A stretch of DNA of 64,000 bases from Acrocarpospora pleiomorpha (GTDB taxonomy: Bacteria > Actinomycetota > Actinomycetes > Streptosporangiales > Streptosporangiaceae): contig NZ_BLAF01000034.1 of assembly GCF_009687885.1 (NCBI RefSeq), forward strand, positions 51,969-115,968, in the 5' to 3' direction. The notes beneath the pieces are model-generated. The model saw only the letters and a program-made list of their open reading frames with translations. It did no database searches and was not told the origin of the DNA. Shown piece by piece: positions 33,361 to 41,587 of this stretch. A program made the position numbers and the translations under genes. The first letter of the stretch is position 1. Each line of letters starts with the position of its first letter.

Positions 33361-34611
33361 ATGGACGAGCACGTCATCATCGCCGATCTGGGGTACGGCG
33401 ACAGCGGCAAGGGCACCATCGTGGACTGGCTCTGCTCGCGCAAGAAGGACGCTCCGCACGCGGTCGTCCGCTACAACGGCGGCGCGCAGGCCGGGCACAA
33501 CGTGGTCACGCCCGACGGGCGGCACCACACGTTCGCGCAGTTCGGCGCCGGGACGTTCTGGGGCGTCCCGACGTTCCTCTCGCGCTTCATGATGGTCGAC
33601 CCGCTGGCCCTGATCACCGAGCACGCGCACCTGCGCTGGCTCGGCACGGCCGACCCGTTCGAGCTGCTCACCGTCGCGCCCGACGCGCTCGTCACCACGC
33701 CGTACCACAAGGCGGCCAACCGCGCGCGGGAGCGGGCACGGGGGCGGAACCGCCACGGATCGTGCGGGATGGGAGTCGGCGAGACGGCCTCCTACGCGAT
33801 TTCCCATCCCGCCGCCGCCCCCCGGGTGGCCGACTGCGGCAGCCCGCGCTCGCTCCGGCTGCTGCTGCGCCGGCTGCGGGAGTGGGTGATCGACGAGGTC
33901 GGCCCGGTGCCGCTGCCCGCGGTGGACGACGTCGCCGACGTGTTCGGCGCGTTCGCCCTCCGGGTGCGCACCGGGCGGCTGCCCTCGGGCGGGCCGCTGC
34001 TGTTCGAGGGCGCGCAGGGCGTGCTGCTCGATGAGGTGTACGGCTTCCATCCGTACACGACCTGGTCCACGACGACGTTCATGAACGCCTTCACGCTGCT
34101 GGACGAGGCGGGGGCCGGAGCCGGGGACGTGCGGCGGCTCGGCGTGCTGCGCACCTACGGGACGCGGCACGGCGCCGGACCCTTCGTCACCGAGGACGCC
34201 AAGCTCTCGCTGCCGGAACGGCACAACGACACCGGCGAGTGGCAGGGCGCGTTCCGGGTCGGCCACCTGGACCTGGTGGCCGCGCGGTACGCCGTCCAGG
34301 TGTGCGGAGGCGTGGACGAGCTCGCCCTCACCCACCTGGACGTCGCCGACGAGCACCCCGAGCTGCGCGTCTGCCGCGCCTACGACCAGCCGGTACGGCT
34401 CACGCCCGGCGACCGCCCCCACCAGGCCGACCTCGCCCGGCGGCTGGCCGGCGCCCGCCCGATCCTGGAACCGGTGCCCGGGCCGTGGCCCGCCTTCGTG
34501 GCCGACGAGCTCGGCGTGCCGGTCACGGTGACCTCCAGCGGGCCGACCTGGCTGGACAAGCGCGTCCGCCGCATCCCCCGGGTGAGCAGGAAGATGGCGC
34601 GGGCGGCCTAG
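33361..34611 (+). CDS. Divergent adenylosuccinate synthetase-like (PurA-like) ligase
   Basis: A 416-residue PurA-fold protein. Conserved parts are the P-loop region IADLGYGDSGKGTIVDWL, RYNGGAQAGHNVV, HGSCGMGVGETASYAI, LLFEGAQGVLLDEVYG, YGTRHGAGPFVTE and DLVAARYAVQVCGG. The first loop reads GDSGKG instead of GDEGKG, keeping the catalytic Asp. The loop that binds aspartate in PurA (TTGRPRR type) reads NDTGEWQGAFR, so the key Arg is lost. The LTKLD guanine motif is LTHLD. This is unlikely to be the housekeeping enzyme and may ligate another amino acid to a nucleotide. It is co-transcribed with a VWA protein and near an NrtR-like regulator. Confidence 0.82.
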   Translation: MDEHVIIADLGYGDSGKGTIVDWLCSRKKDAPHAVVRYNGGAQAGHNVVTPDGRHHTFAQFGAGTFWGVPTFLSRFMMVDPLALITEHAHLRWLGTADPFELLTVAPDALVTTPYHKAANRARERARGRNRHGSCGMGVGETASYAISHPAAAPRVADCGSPRSLRLLLRRLREWVIDEVGPVPLPAVDDVADVFGAFALRVRTGRLPSGGPLLFEGAQGVLLDEVYGFHPYTTWSTTTFMNAFTLLDEAGAGAGDVRRLGVLRTYGTRHGAGPFVTEDAKLSLPERHNDTGEWQGAFRVGHLDLVAARYAVQVCGGVDELALTHLDVADEHPELRVCRAYDQPVRLTPGDRPHQADLARRLAGARPILEPVPGPWPAFVADELGVPVTVTSSGPTWLDKRVRRIPRVSRKMARAA

Positions 34612-36530
34612 TCCAGGAACGTGTGAGCAACCGCGACCAGGTTCTCGCCGAGGAAGCCCTCCGCGCGGACCTTGGTCGCGGTTACCACGCCGGGGACGAC
34701 CACCGTGGACTCTCCGGCCGCGATGTCGTACGAGCCGCGCGGCCGGCCGTCCACGTACAGGTCGGCGCGGTCGAGGCCGAGCGTGTCCAGGGCGACGGTG
34801 AGGCTGGCGTCGCCGGGGACGGCGGCGAGCCGGAGGCGTCGCACGGGCTTGCCGTGCAGGATGCTCCCGGCCCGTTCCATCAGATCCTGGTTGCCGTGCA
34901 GGACGTCGGCGGCGGTGAGCTGGTGCCCAACAGTGGGCAGGACGCCCAGGTCCTCCAGGGGGACCCCGGCGGAGCCGCCCACCCGGAGCATGCGGCGGAT
35001 GGCAAGGGTCATGCCGGCGCCCCGGGGCAGGTCCTCGTACGGCTCGCGCAGCGCCTTGAGCAGGTCGGTGTGGTCGACCACGTTGCCGCCGCCCGCGCCG
35101 GTGTTGCCGTCGGTGCCGATGATGTCGCCGATCTCGTGGTCGGCGAACCCGGCGGCGAAGATGTCGGCGGTGGAGTAGCAGCGGGCGTCGGTGATCAGCA
35201 CGACCGGGCCGTGGTAGAACTGGCCGAACGCGTTGGCGAGGGTGGGCGCGGTCAGCGTGAAGGCGTCGGAGTAGACCGCGCCGGTCTCCACCGACTGCTC
35301 CAGCGATGCCGCCCATTGGCCGTAGTTCCTGGGCGATTCGCGGGATAGGCGAAGGTTGAGCGGGCTGCAGAGCATCTGAGCGGACTCGGGCTGGATCTTC
35401 TTCGGGGTGAGGAACTGCAGCAGGGTCTCGCCCGCCGCGATCACGCCGCCGGGGTTGTTCCTGATGTCGATGATCAGACCGGCTTCCGGCAGGTGGGTGG
35501 CGATGGCCACGAAGTCGTTGAGGAACTTCAGGAACGCCTGCTGGAAGGCCTCGTCGGTGGCGAACTCGCCCAGCTGGAAGCCGGTGATCCGGATGTGGCC
35601 GTAGGTGCCGGTGCTGGTGGCGACCTCGCGCCAGAGGAACTTCCCGGTCGCCTGGTAGGCGGAGGGGGAGGCTTCCGCGGCTTTGGCGGGCGGGTTGAGG
35701 AACGCCCGGATCGAGGCGACCTCCTGGCCTTCCAGGTCGAAGCCCAGCGGGAGGGATCCGGACGGCGGCGCCGGGGGGATGATCCGGCGGAGGACCAGCC
35801 ACTCCATGCTGAACTGCTGGGGTTTGCCGTCCAGGTCGATGTAGTGGAGTTCAACCCACTCCTCGTCCGGGGGCAGGTGGACCACGAGGGATCGGCTGGT
35901 GAGGGTGGCCAGCGCGCGGCGGTGGCGGGCGGCGGGATTGCCGCCGGTGAAGCGGGAGCCGTTGACCTCGACCGCGCGGGCGATCGGGACGCCGTTCCAG
36001 TGCGTCACGACCACGCCGGGCACGAACTCGGCCGGGACCAGGGCGGGCGCGTCCACGGAGGAGACCAGATACTGGCTTCCGCCGTCCCCGCCGGCGGCTT
36101 CCTCGATGACGAACGGGAGGGTCGCCGCGGTGTTGTTGAAGGGCTCGGGCAGCAGGTAGAGCGTGTGCAGGTCGCGGACCGAGTGGAAGATCGACAACAT
36201 CTCGGCGTGGAAGGCGAGTTCAGGCTCGGGGGTGCCGGGGCGGTCGAGCTTGGCGCGGAGCAGCTTGAGGCGCTGCAGCGGATTGACGCCGTGCATGGCG
36301 ATCTTCAGCGGTAGGTGGGCGTAGTTCTGCTCCAGCACCAGCAGGGCCTGCTCGACTATGGCGCGCCGCTCGTCCAGGGTCAGTTCGCCCGCGTCGCTCA
36401 GGAACTCGCGTAACGTCAGGCCCTGGATGAGGGTCCAGACGGGAGTGGGTTCCGGAGCGGCCTCCGGCACGGGTGCGGCGGCCGCGGCAGCCGCCATCGC
36501 GGCCGGGTCGAAGATGTCGCCGGATGGCAT
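34608..36530 (-). CDS. S41-family peptidase-like protein
   Basis: A 640-residue protein with a C-terminal S41 (tail-specific protease-like) fold. ATHLPEAGLIIDIRNNPGGV precedes the catalytic region GPVVLITDARCYSTADIFAA, where the Ser of CYSTAD is the expected nucleophile. A PDZ-like segment lies before it (PGVVVTHWNGVPI). The N-terminus is Ala/Pro-rich and has no signal peptide, unusual for a protease family that is mostly exported. GAGGAG lies 5 nt before the ATG. It converges with the PurA-like gene, overlapping by 4 bp. The substrate is unknown. Confidence 0.85.
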   Translation of the reverse strand: MPSGDIFDPAAMAAAAAAAPVPEAAPEPTPVWTLIQGLTLREFLSDAGELTLDERRAIVEQALLVLEQNYAHLPLKIAMHGVNPLQRLKLLRAKLDRPGTPEPELAFHAEMLSIFHSVRDLHTLYLLPEPFNNTAATLPFVIEEAAGGDGGSQYLVSSVDAPALVPAEFVPGVVVTHWNGVPIARAVEVNGSRFTGGNPAARHRRALATLTSRSLVVHLPPDEEWVELHYIDLDGKPQQFSMEWLVLRRIIPPAPPSGSLPLGFDLEGQEVASIRAFLNPPAKAAEASPSAYQATGKFLWREVATSTGTYGHIRITGFQLGEFATDEAFQQAFLKFLNDFVAIATHLPEAGLIIDIRNNPGGVIAAGETLLQFLTPKKIQPESAQMLCSPLNLRLSRESPRNYGQWAASLEQSVETGAVYSDAFTLTAPTLANAFGQFYHGPVVLITDARCYSTADIFAAGFADHEIGDIIGTDGNTGAGGGNVVDHTDLLKALREPYEDLPRGAGMTLAIRRMLRVGGSAGVPLEDLGVLPTVGHQLTAADVLHGNQDLMERAGSILHGKPVRRLRLAAVPGDASLTVALDTLGLDRADLYVDGRPRGSYDIAAGESTVVVPGVVTATKVRAEGFLGENLVAVAHTFLD

Positions 36531-36613
36531 GGGTACTCCTCACGCGATATCGGTTCATGTCCCGACATACACAGTGCGCCGGAAATATCCGGTGCGCATG
36601 AGTAACCCCGTAC

Positions 36614-37837
36614 TCACTCGAAAGACGTGTGCGACCATGTGGTCGCGACCACCCGGCCGGAGACGATCACGTGGCTGGGTGGGGTGTGCGCGGTCAGGGC
36701 CTGCCGTACGGTGCGGCCGTTCAGGATGACCAGGTCGGCGTCGTGGCCCGGCTCGATCCGGGGGACCGGAGCGCCCAGGACCTGGGCCGCCGTGACGGTG
36801 ATCATGTCGTAGAGGTCGTTCAGCCGGGCGTCGGTGCGGGCGTCCAGCAGGTGGGCGGCCAGGAAGGCGACCTCCAGCAGGTTGTGCCGGCCGAACGGGT
36901 AGTAGGCGTCCTCGATGTCGTCCTGGCCGAGCGCGACGGGGACGCCTGCCTCTCGCAGCGTGAAGACCGGCAGGTGGAGGGGCCCGGTGTGCGGATCGCT
37001 GACGAAGCCCAGGCCCGCCGCCCGGCACAGGCCGATCAGCCGCCGCAGGGAGGGCTCCGGGTAGAGCGCCATCGCGCGGGCGTGCTGGGCGCTGCCCTGG
37101 CCGATCATGCCGCGTGCCAGCAGCGCGCTCGCCAGCATCTCGGTGGTCCGCAGCGACGCGTCCCCCGCGTCGTCCACCAGCATGGCGACCCTGCGCCGAT
37201 ACCGGTGCGCGAGCTCGACCATGCGGCGCACGTGCTCCCGCGCGTCGTCGTCGGTCCACTCGATCCACGGAATCCCGCCGACCACGTCCGCGCCGAGCCG
37301 GACGGCCTCCTCGACGAGATCCTCCGTCCCCGGCGAGCGCACCACGCCGTCCTGCGGGAACGCCACCACCCGCACGTCGACGCGGTCGCGGAACTCGGCC
37401 TTCAGGTCGAGCAGGGCCCGCACCCCGGTCAGCTCCGCCACGGGGTCCACGTCGGCGAAGGCCTGCACGCGCCGCACGCCGTGCCGTACCGACTCCATCA
37501 GCGTGGCCCTGGCCCGGCCGGTGACCGCCTCCACCGACTGGCCCGCCTTGACGGCCGCGGCCTGCTCGATCGCGCCCATCGCCGCGCCCATCGAGCCGCC
37601 GGTGTACGCCTCCAGCGCCGACGGTCCCGCCAGGTCGAGTGTGTGCACTTTGCACAGATGCAGGTGCCCGTCGGCGAACGGCTCGGTGACCAGGTTTCCG
37701 CCGGCGTCGATGATTGTCCCCGCTGCCGGGGCGTCCCGGCCCTCCGGCTGTACGGCCGCCAGCCTGCCCTCCTTGGCGGCGATCATCCAACGGCCGGGGC
37801 GCCCGCGCAGGACGGCGTCACGTATGAGCAGATCCAC
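36614..37837 (-). CDS. Cytosine-deaminase-like amidohydrolase with altered metal site
   Basis: A 407-residue amidohydrolase of the CodA type. It keeps the first HXH motif (PFADGHLHLCKVHTLDLAG) and the strand-8 Asp segment VPVALGQDDIEDAYYPFGRH followed by NLLEV, very like CodA [20 protein letters not shown]. By eye, the CodA HCDEIDD segment (third metal ligand and catalytic Glu) reads MLVDDAGD, and the SHTTAMH segment reads GQGSAQH. Two ligand His residues and the Glu therefore seem to be replaced. It may act on another substrate or be inactive as a deaminase. The start is GTG 37837. A strong inverted repeat lies upstream (37924-37964). Confidence 0.78.
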   Translation of the reverse strand: MDLLIRDAVLRGRPGRWMIAAKEGRLAAVQPEGRDAPAAGTIIDAGGNLVTEPFADGHLHLCKVHTLDLAGPSALEAYTGGSMGAAMGAIEQAAAVKAGQSVEAVTGRARATLMESVRHGVRRVQAFADVDPVAELTGVRALLDLKAEFRDRVDVRVVAFPQDGVVRSPGTEDLVEEAVRLGADVVGGIPWIEWTDDDAREHVRRMVELAHRYRRRVAMLVDDAGDASLRTTEMLASALLARGMIGQGSAQHARAMALYPEPSLRRLIGLCRAAGLGFVSDPHTGPLHLPVFTLREAGVPVALGQDDIEDAYYPFGRHNLLEVAFLAAHLLDARTDARLNDLYDMITVTAAQVLGAPVPRIEPGHDADLVILNGRTVRQALTAHTPPSHVIVSGRVVATTWSHTSFE

Positions 37838-37923
37838 GGCTCCGACGCTACGACCTGCCCGTGGGACACAGCAGAGCGAGAGTTGCCAACGGTACCCCTG
37901 GGAACAGCAATCCCTTCACGAAT

Positions 37924-37964
37924 GAACCATTCAATAACTCATCAGAACCCTTATTGAATGATTC
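37924..37964. promoter_or_regulatory. AT-rich inverted repeat in the divergent amidohydrolase promoter
   Basis: GAACCATTCAATAA (37924-37937) and TTATTGAATGATTC (37951-37964) form 14-bp arms with one mismatch. AT-rich DNA in this context marks a promoter/operator. The remainder of the 37838-38161 gap has further ATTCA-type half sites up to about 37980 and no gene. Confidence 0.55.
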
Positions 37965-38161
37965 AGGCCAATTCCATTCAGGGGGTTTCTGTCGTGGTTG
38001 AAATATACATTTATCCGTCATTGGGCATATGGGTATCGTGCCAGGTCAACAGTGGTTTCCGAATGGAATTCGAGTCGGGAAAGTTTTCCCTCCCGCGCGG
38101 GCGATCGACGCCAACTTATGGTTTTCGCGGGCATTGACAGCGATTGACACGGAGGCCGACG

Positions 38162-38902
38162 ATGCCATCTCGCGTCCCCCACGCAACCGCGTGGACGGTG
38201 TTCGACCCAGCGGACCACCCCTCTCCGCGGACAGATCAGCCCGAGCCTTCTCTCCAGGCGGCCGAGCCGGGGACCTCCGGCTCGGCGGACCGCCCGGTCA
38301 CCGGAGATTCGGCGATCTTTGAAGGCGGGCTGCGCGCGATCCTCAGTCCCCGATTCGTGATCGCGGTCGTGCGTGACTTCTACTCCCGCCGGATGGCCTG
38401 GGCCGCCCTCCTCATCTCGGCCCTCTTCCTCGCGTACGGCGGCGGCGCGGTGATGTTCTGGTACCACGCCATCTACCTGGGCGAAGGCGGCCCCGCCATC
38501 AGCCACTGGCAACACTGGCTCCTCGACTCCTCGGCCGGCTTCATCGGCCTCCTCCCCGCCATCGCCCTCATCCTCCCCCTCGCGGGCTGGCTCTCCGCCC
38601 ACGCCAAGGACGACCAACTCCGCCAGACCCTCTATGTCATCGCGGGCGGCGCCGCCTTCGCCCTGGTCACCGCCCCCGGCCCGTTCCTGCACGACGCCCT
38701 CGTCGGCCGCGGCACCTGGGTCGCCACCCAGGTCACCACCTGGTGGGGCGACGGCCGCGCCCCCCTGCCCCCGGCCGAACCGGTCGGCGTCGTGGCCGAA
38801 GTCGCCCGCCAGGTAGCCCTCGGCCTCCCGCTCTACATCCTCGTCATGGCCATCGCTTTGATCGTGGTCCGCGCCGTCGTACGGGCCAGGCACACCACCT
38901 GA
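38162..38902 (+). CDS. Membrane protein of unknown function
   Basis: A 246-residue protein with a hydrophilic Pro/Asp/Ser-rich N-terminus of about 60 residues and four or more membrane segments (MAWAALLISALFLAYGGGAV; SSAGFIGLLPAIALILPLAG; TLYVIAGGAAFALVTAPGPF; LGLPLYILVMAIALIVVRAV). No enzymatic motif was recognised. ATG 38162 has GGAGG 6 nt upstream. It stands divergent to the amidohydrolase and convergent to the GntR gene, so no operon partner suggests a role. Confidence 0.75.
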   Translation: MPSRVPHATAWTVFDPADHPSPRTDQPEPSLQAAEPGTSGSADRPVTGDSAIFEGGLRAILSPRFVIAVVRDFYSRRMAWAALLISALFLAYGGGAVMFWYHAIYLGEGGPAISHWQHWLLDSSAGFIGLLPAIALILPLAGWLSAHAKDDQLRQTLYVIAGGAAFALVTAPGPFLHDALVGRGTWVATQVTTWWGDGRAPLPPAEPVGVVAEVARQVALGLPLYILVMAIALIVVRAVVRARHTT

Positions 38903-38913
38903 CGCTCGGTGAG

Positions 38914-39600
38914 TCAGGGCGAGGAGAGTTCGGCGGTGCGGCCAGAGATCAGCAACTCGGTCGTGTGCCGGATGTGAGCTTCGGTCAGTTCCACGGCGCG
39001 GTCCGCGTCCCGGCCGATCGCCGCCGACATGATCTCGCGGTGCTCGCCGGCCACATCGCGGTGCGTGCGGTTGTGCTCGGGCCGCGACCAGCACCGATAC
39101 ACCTCGGAGATCGAGCGAAGCCGAACCGCCATCTCGATGAGGTACGCGTTCTTGCAGCCCGAAAGGATGGAGGCGTGGAACGCCTCGTGGGCGGTCAGCC
39201 ATTCCTCGGTGATCCCTGTGCTGAACAGAGAGTCGCCGATGCGGGCCAGCGCGTGGTGTTTGGCGACCACGTCGGCTTCCCACGCGATGTCGCCGGCGGC
39301 GATCGCCTGTCGCGTGACCAGCGTCTCGATGGCGACGCGGGCATCGGTGAGCTGCACGAGGCGCTCGATCGAGACGTCGACGACCCGGAATCCGAACTGC
39401 GCCTCTGACTCGGCCAGGCCCTGCTCGACGAGTCGCGTCAGCACCTCGCGCAGCACGCCCGCGCTGACCGAATACCGCTCGCCGAGGTCGGCGAATCCGA
39501 GCCTGGAGCCTGGAGCCAGACGGCCGTTGAGGATGTCGACTCGGATCTGGCCGAGGATCACATCTGAGCGGGTGGGGCTTGAGGATCGGGCACGCGCCAT
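38914..39600 (-). CDS. GntR-family (FCD) regulator of the catabolic island
   Basis: A 228-residue GntR/FadR-type repressor. The N-terminal winged helix reads VILGQIRVDILNGRLAPGSR to GERYSVSAGVLREVLTRLVE, followed by QGL. The C-terminal all-helical FCD ligand domain has the usual His/Asp positions (DARVAIETLV, HEAFHASILSGCKN, HREIMSAAIGRDAD). It is divergent from the catabolic operon, and its likely operator is the AT-rich element at 39669-39698. A near copy of that element lies before the SDR operon 11.8 kb away. The ligand is probably an intermediate of the local pathway. Confidence 0.88.
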   Translation of the reverse strand: MARARSSSPTRSDVILGQIRVDILNGRLAPGSRLGFADLGERYSVSAGVLREVLTRLVEQGLAESEAQFGFRVVDVSIERLVQLTDARVAIETLVTRQAIAAGDIAWEADVVAKHHALARIGDSLFSTGITEEWLTAHEAFHASILSGCKNAYLIEMAVRLRSISEVYRCWSRPEHNRTHRDVAGEHREIMSAAIGRDADRAVELTEAHIRHTTELLISGRTAELSSP

Positions 39601-39668
39601 GACGACATCTTAACGAAGTTCCGAAGGTTGTGCGCACTTCACCCCCGGCAGAGCCAAAACGACAAATG

Positions 39669-39698
39669 TTCGAAATAATCTTGACACCTCGAATATCA
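39669..39698 (+). promoter_or_regulatory. Promoter/operator of the catabolic operon, copy 1
   Basis: The 30-bp element contains TTCGAAATA, a -35-like TTGACA and CCTCGAAT. Copy 2 at 51471-51502 shares TTCGAAATA, TTGACACCTCGAAT and the same internal spacing. TTCGA and TCGAA arms form an inverted repeat around the -35 hexamer, a good place for a GntR repressor. Confidence 0.65.
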
Positions 39699-39768
39699 GG
39701 TGGTTGTGTGAGCGCTGCCACAGTCTCGGTCGTCGCAGGTGACGACCTCGTTCCAGAAGGGCAAACGA

Positions 39769-40623
39769 GTGCGCATAGCAACGCGGTCTGGAAGGACGGT
39801 TCTCGTCTCAGCCGACAGCGCGTCGATCGTCGACGTCGCCCGGGCCAGCGGAGACCGCTTCGGGCCTGAGCCGCGCGGCGTATACGACGCGTGGGATGAG
39901 TTCGTCGACTGGGCGACCGGCTCGTCGATCGACTTCGCCGCCGACGGTGTGCCGGTCGTGCTCGAGGAGCTCGGTCCTCCCTCACCCGATCCACGGCAGG
40001 TCTTCGCGATCGGGCTCAACTACCGTGACCACGCCGATGAGGCGGGCTTGGAGCATCCTGACTCGCCCCCGGCGTTCACCAAGTGGGTTGGCAGCTTCGC
40101 CGGACCTGTGGGCCGGCTCGAGCTGCCCGCGGCGACGGTCGACTGGGAGGCTGAGCTCGTTGTGGTGATCGGGCGCCGGGCCGAGCGGGTGACGGCGGCC
40201 GACGCGTGGTCGTACGTGGCGGGCCTGACCGTCGGGCAGGACTACTCCGAGCGCGCGCTTCAACTGTCGGGGCCGGCCCCGCAGTTCTCGCTCGGCAAGT
40301 CCTTCCCGGGATTCGCCCCCCAGGGCCCCTGGCTGGTGACTCCGGACGAGGTCGCCGATCCGGACAACTTGACGATCGAGTGCCGGATCAATGGCGAGAC
40401 CATGCAGAAGAGCTCGACCAACCGCCTGATCTTTCCTGTTCCGACTCTGGTAGAGCGCTTGTCGTCGGTCGTGCCGTTGATGCCAGGCGACGTCATCTTC
40501 ACCGGCACGCCGGCCGGTGTCGGCGGTGCCCGCACACCCGCCGTCTTCCTCCAGGCCGGCGACGTGGTGGAGACGACCATCGACGGCATCGGCAGCCTGC
40601 GCCAAACGTGCGTCGCCCGCTAG
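39769..40623 (+). CDS. Fumarylacetoacetate hydrolase (FAH) family protein
   Basis: A 284-residue FAH-domain protein that would hydrolyse the C-C bond of an acylpyruvate or beta-diketone ring-cleavage product. The core motifs are VFAIGLNYRDHADEAGLEHP, WEAELVVVIGRRA, GLTVGQDYSER, SLGKSFPGFAPQGPWLV and MPGDVIFTGTPAGVGGA. The Glu of the WEAEL segment and the acidic residues near the DYSER segment are the usual metal ligands. GTG 39769 is chosen because GAAGGG lies 7 nt upstream and the family normally starts MRIAT; a GTG at 39739 lacks a ribosome site. It is first in the operon. Confidence 0.88.
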   Translation: MRIATRSGRTVLVSADSASIVDVARASGDRFGPEPRGVYDAWDEFVDWATGSSIDFAADGVPVVLEELGPPSPDPRQVFAIGLNYRDHADEAGLEHPDSPPAFTKWVGSFAGPVGRLELPAATVDWEAELVVVIGRRAERVTAADAWSYVAGLTVGQDYSERALQLSGPAPQFSLGKSFPGFAPQGPWLVTPDEVADPDNLTIECRINGETMQKSSTNRLIFPVPTLVERLSSVVPLMPGDVIFTGTPAGVGGARTPAVFLQAGDVVETTIDGIGSLRQTCVAR

Positions 40624-40645
40624 CTCCCGACACAAAGGATCTCTC

Positions 40646-41587
40646 ATGCCGCTGCACCGGCTCACTAGGATCACGATGGGCGTGCCGGACGTCCGGAGCA
40701 CCGCCGCGTACTACGGGGACTTCGGCCTGACGCGGGTCACCGCGGCCGGCGGCACGCCGGACGTCGAACGGTTCAGCACCGTCGACGGCGGCGAGCAACT
40801 GGCCATCACCTATGCTCCCAGCCGCAGGTTGCTCGACCTCGGGGTAGGAGTCGACGACTCGGACGACCTCGACCGCGTGGCACGGGCGATGGAGCGGTTG
40901 GAGGTCGAGACCGTGCGCTCCGCGACAGCGGTGGAGGCATTCGACCCCGGTACCCACGTACGGGTGCGGGTGGAGATCGCCCAACGTGTCGAGTCCAGTC
41001 CGACCCCCGCGCCGGCCTACAACGCGCCGGGCGTGATCGTCCGCGAGAACGCGCGCGCCGATGCCGTCACACGCGGGACCCGAGTCAGGCCGCGCAAGCT
41101 GGGGCACGTCGTTCTCGGGTCGATCGACCAGGAGGCCACGCAGCGATTCTTCACCGAGGGCGTCGGCTTCAAAGTAAGCGACACCGTCAAGGACCTCGCC
41201 GCTTTCCTGCGTTGCTCGACCGACCACCACAACCTCCTGGTGCAGCGTGCGCCCGTCAACTTCCTGCACCACACGTCATGGCAGGTCGACGATGTCGACG
41301 AGGTCGGACGTGGCGCCGCGGAGATGCTCGAGGCGGACCCGCAGCGACACGTGTGGGGACTCGGCCGGCACGCCATCGGCTCGAACTTCTTCTGGTACCT
41401 CAAGGACCCGGCCGGGAACTTCTCCGAGTACTACGCCGACATCGACTGCATCGTCGACGACGCCCTGTGGACGCCGGGCGTGTGGGAGGGCGCCCGGTCG
41501 CTGTATCAGTGGGGTCCGCCGCCACCGCCGTCGTTCCTCGCGCCCGAGGACCTTGCTGGTCTCATGACCGGATCGCACTCGTCATGA
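40646..41587 (+). CDS. Extradiol ring-cleavage dioxygenase-like VOC protein
   Basis: A 313-residue protein of two VOC modules, like type I extradiol dioxygenases. The C-terminal module carries the expected metal ligands: His in KLGHVVLGSID, His in NFLHHTSWQVDD and Glu in DPAGNFSEYYADID. The latter resembles the dioxygenase signature near the C-terminus. AAAGGA lies 7 nt upstream of the ATG. It is followed by the ligase gene with ATGA overlap. It likely opens a catecholic ring, and the FAH-family protein before it would cut the product. The real substrate is not evident. Confidence 0.83.
   Translation: MPLHRLTRITMGVPDVRSTAAYYGDFGLTRVTAAGGTPDVERFSTVDGGEQLAITYAPSRRLLDLGVGVDDSDDLDRVARAMERLEVETVRSATAVEAFDPGTHVRVRVEIAQRVESSPTPAPAYNAPGVIVRENARADAVTRGTRVRPRKLGHVVLGSIDQEATQRFFTEGVGFKVSDTVKDLAAFLRCSTDHHNLLVQRAPVNFLHHTSWQVDDVDEVGRGAAEMLEADPQRHVWGLGRHAIGSNFFWYLKDPAGNFSEYYADIDCIVDDALWTPGVWEGARSLYQWGPPPPPSFLAPEDLAGLMTGSHSS

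Noticed and set aside
33361..34611. PurZ-type (2-aminoadenine) synthetase identity for the PurA-like protein
   Set aside because: The catalytic Asp of the first loop is kept (GDSGKG), whereas phage PurZ is distinguished by loss of that Asp as I recall; no companion dNTP enzymes are nearby.
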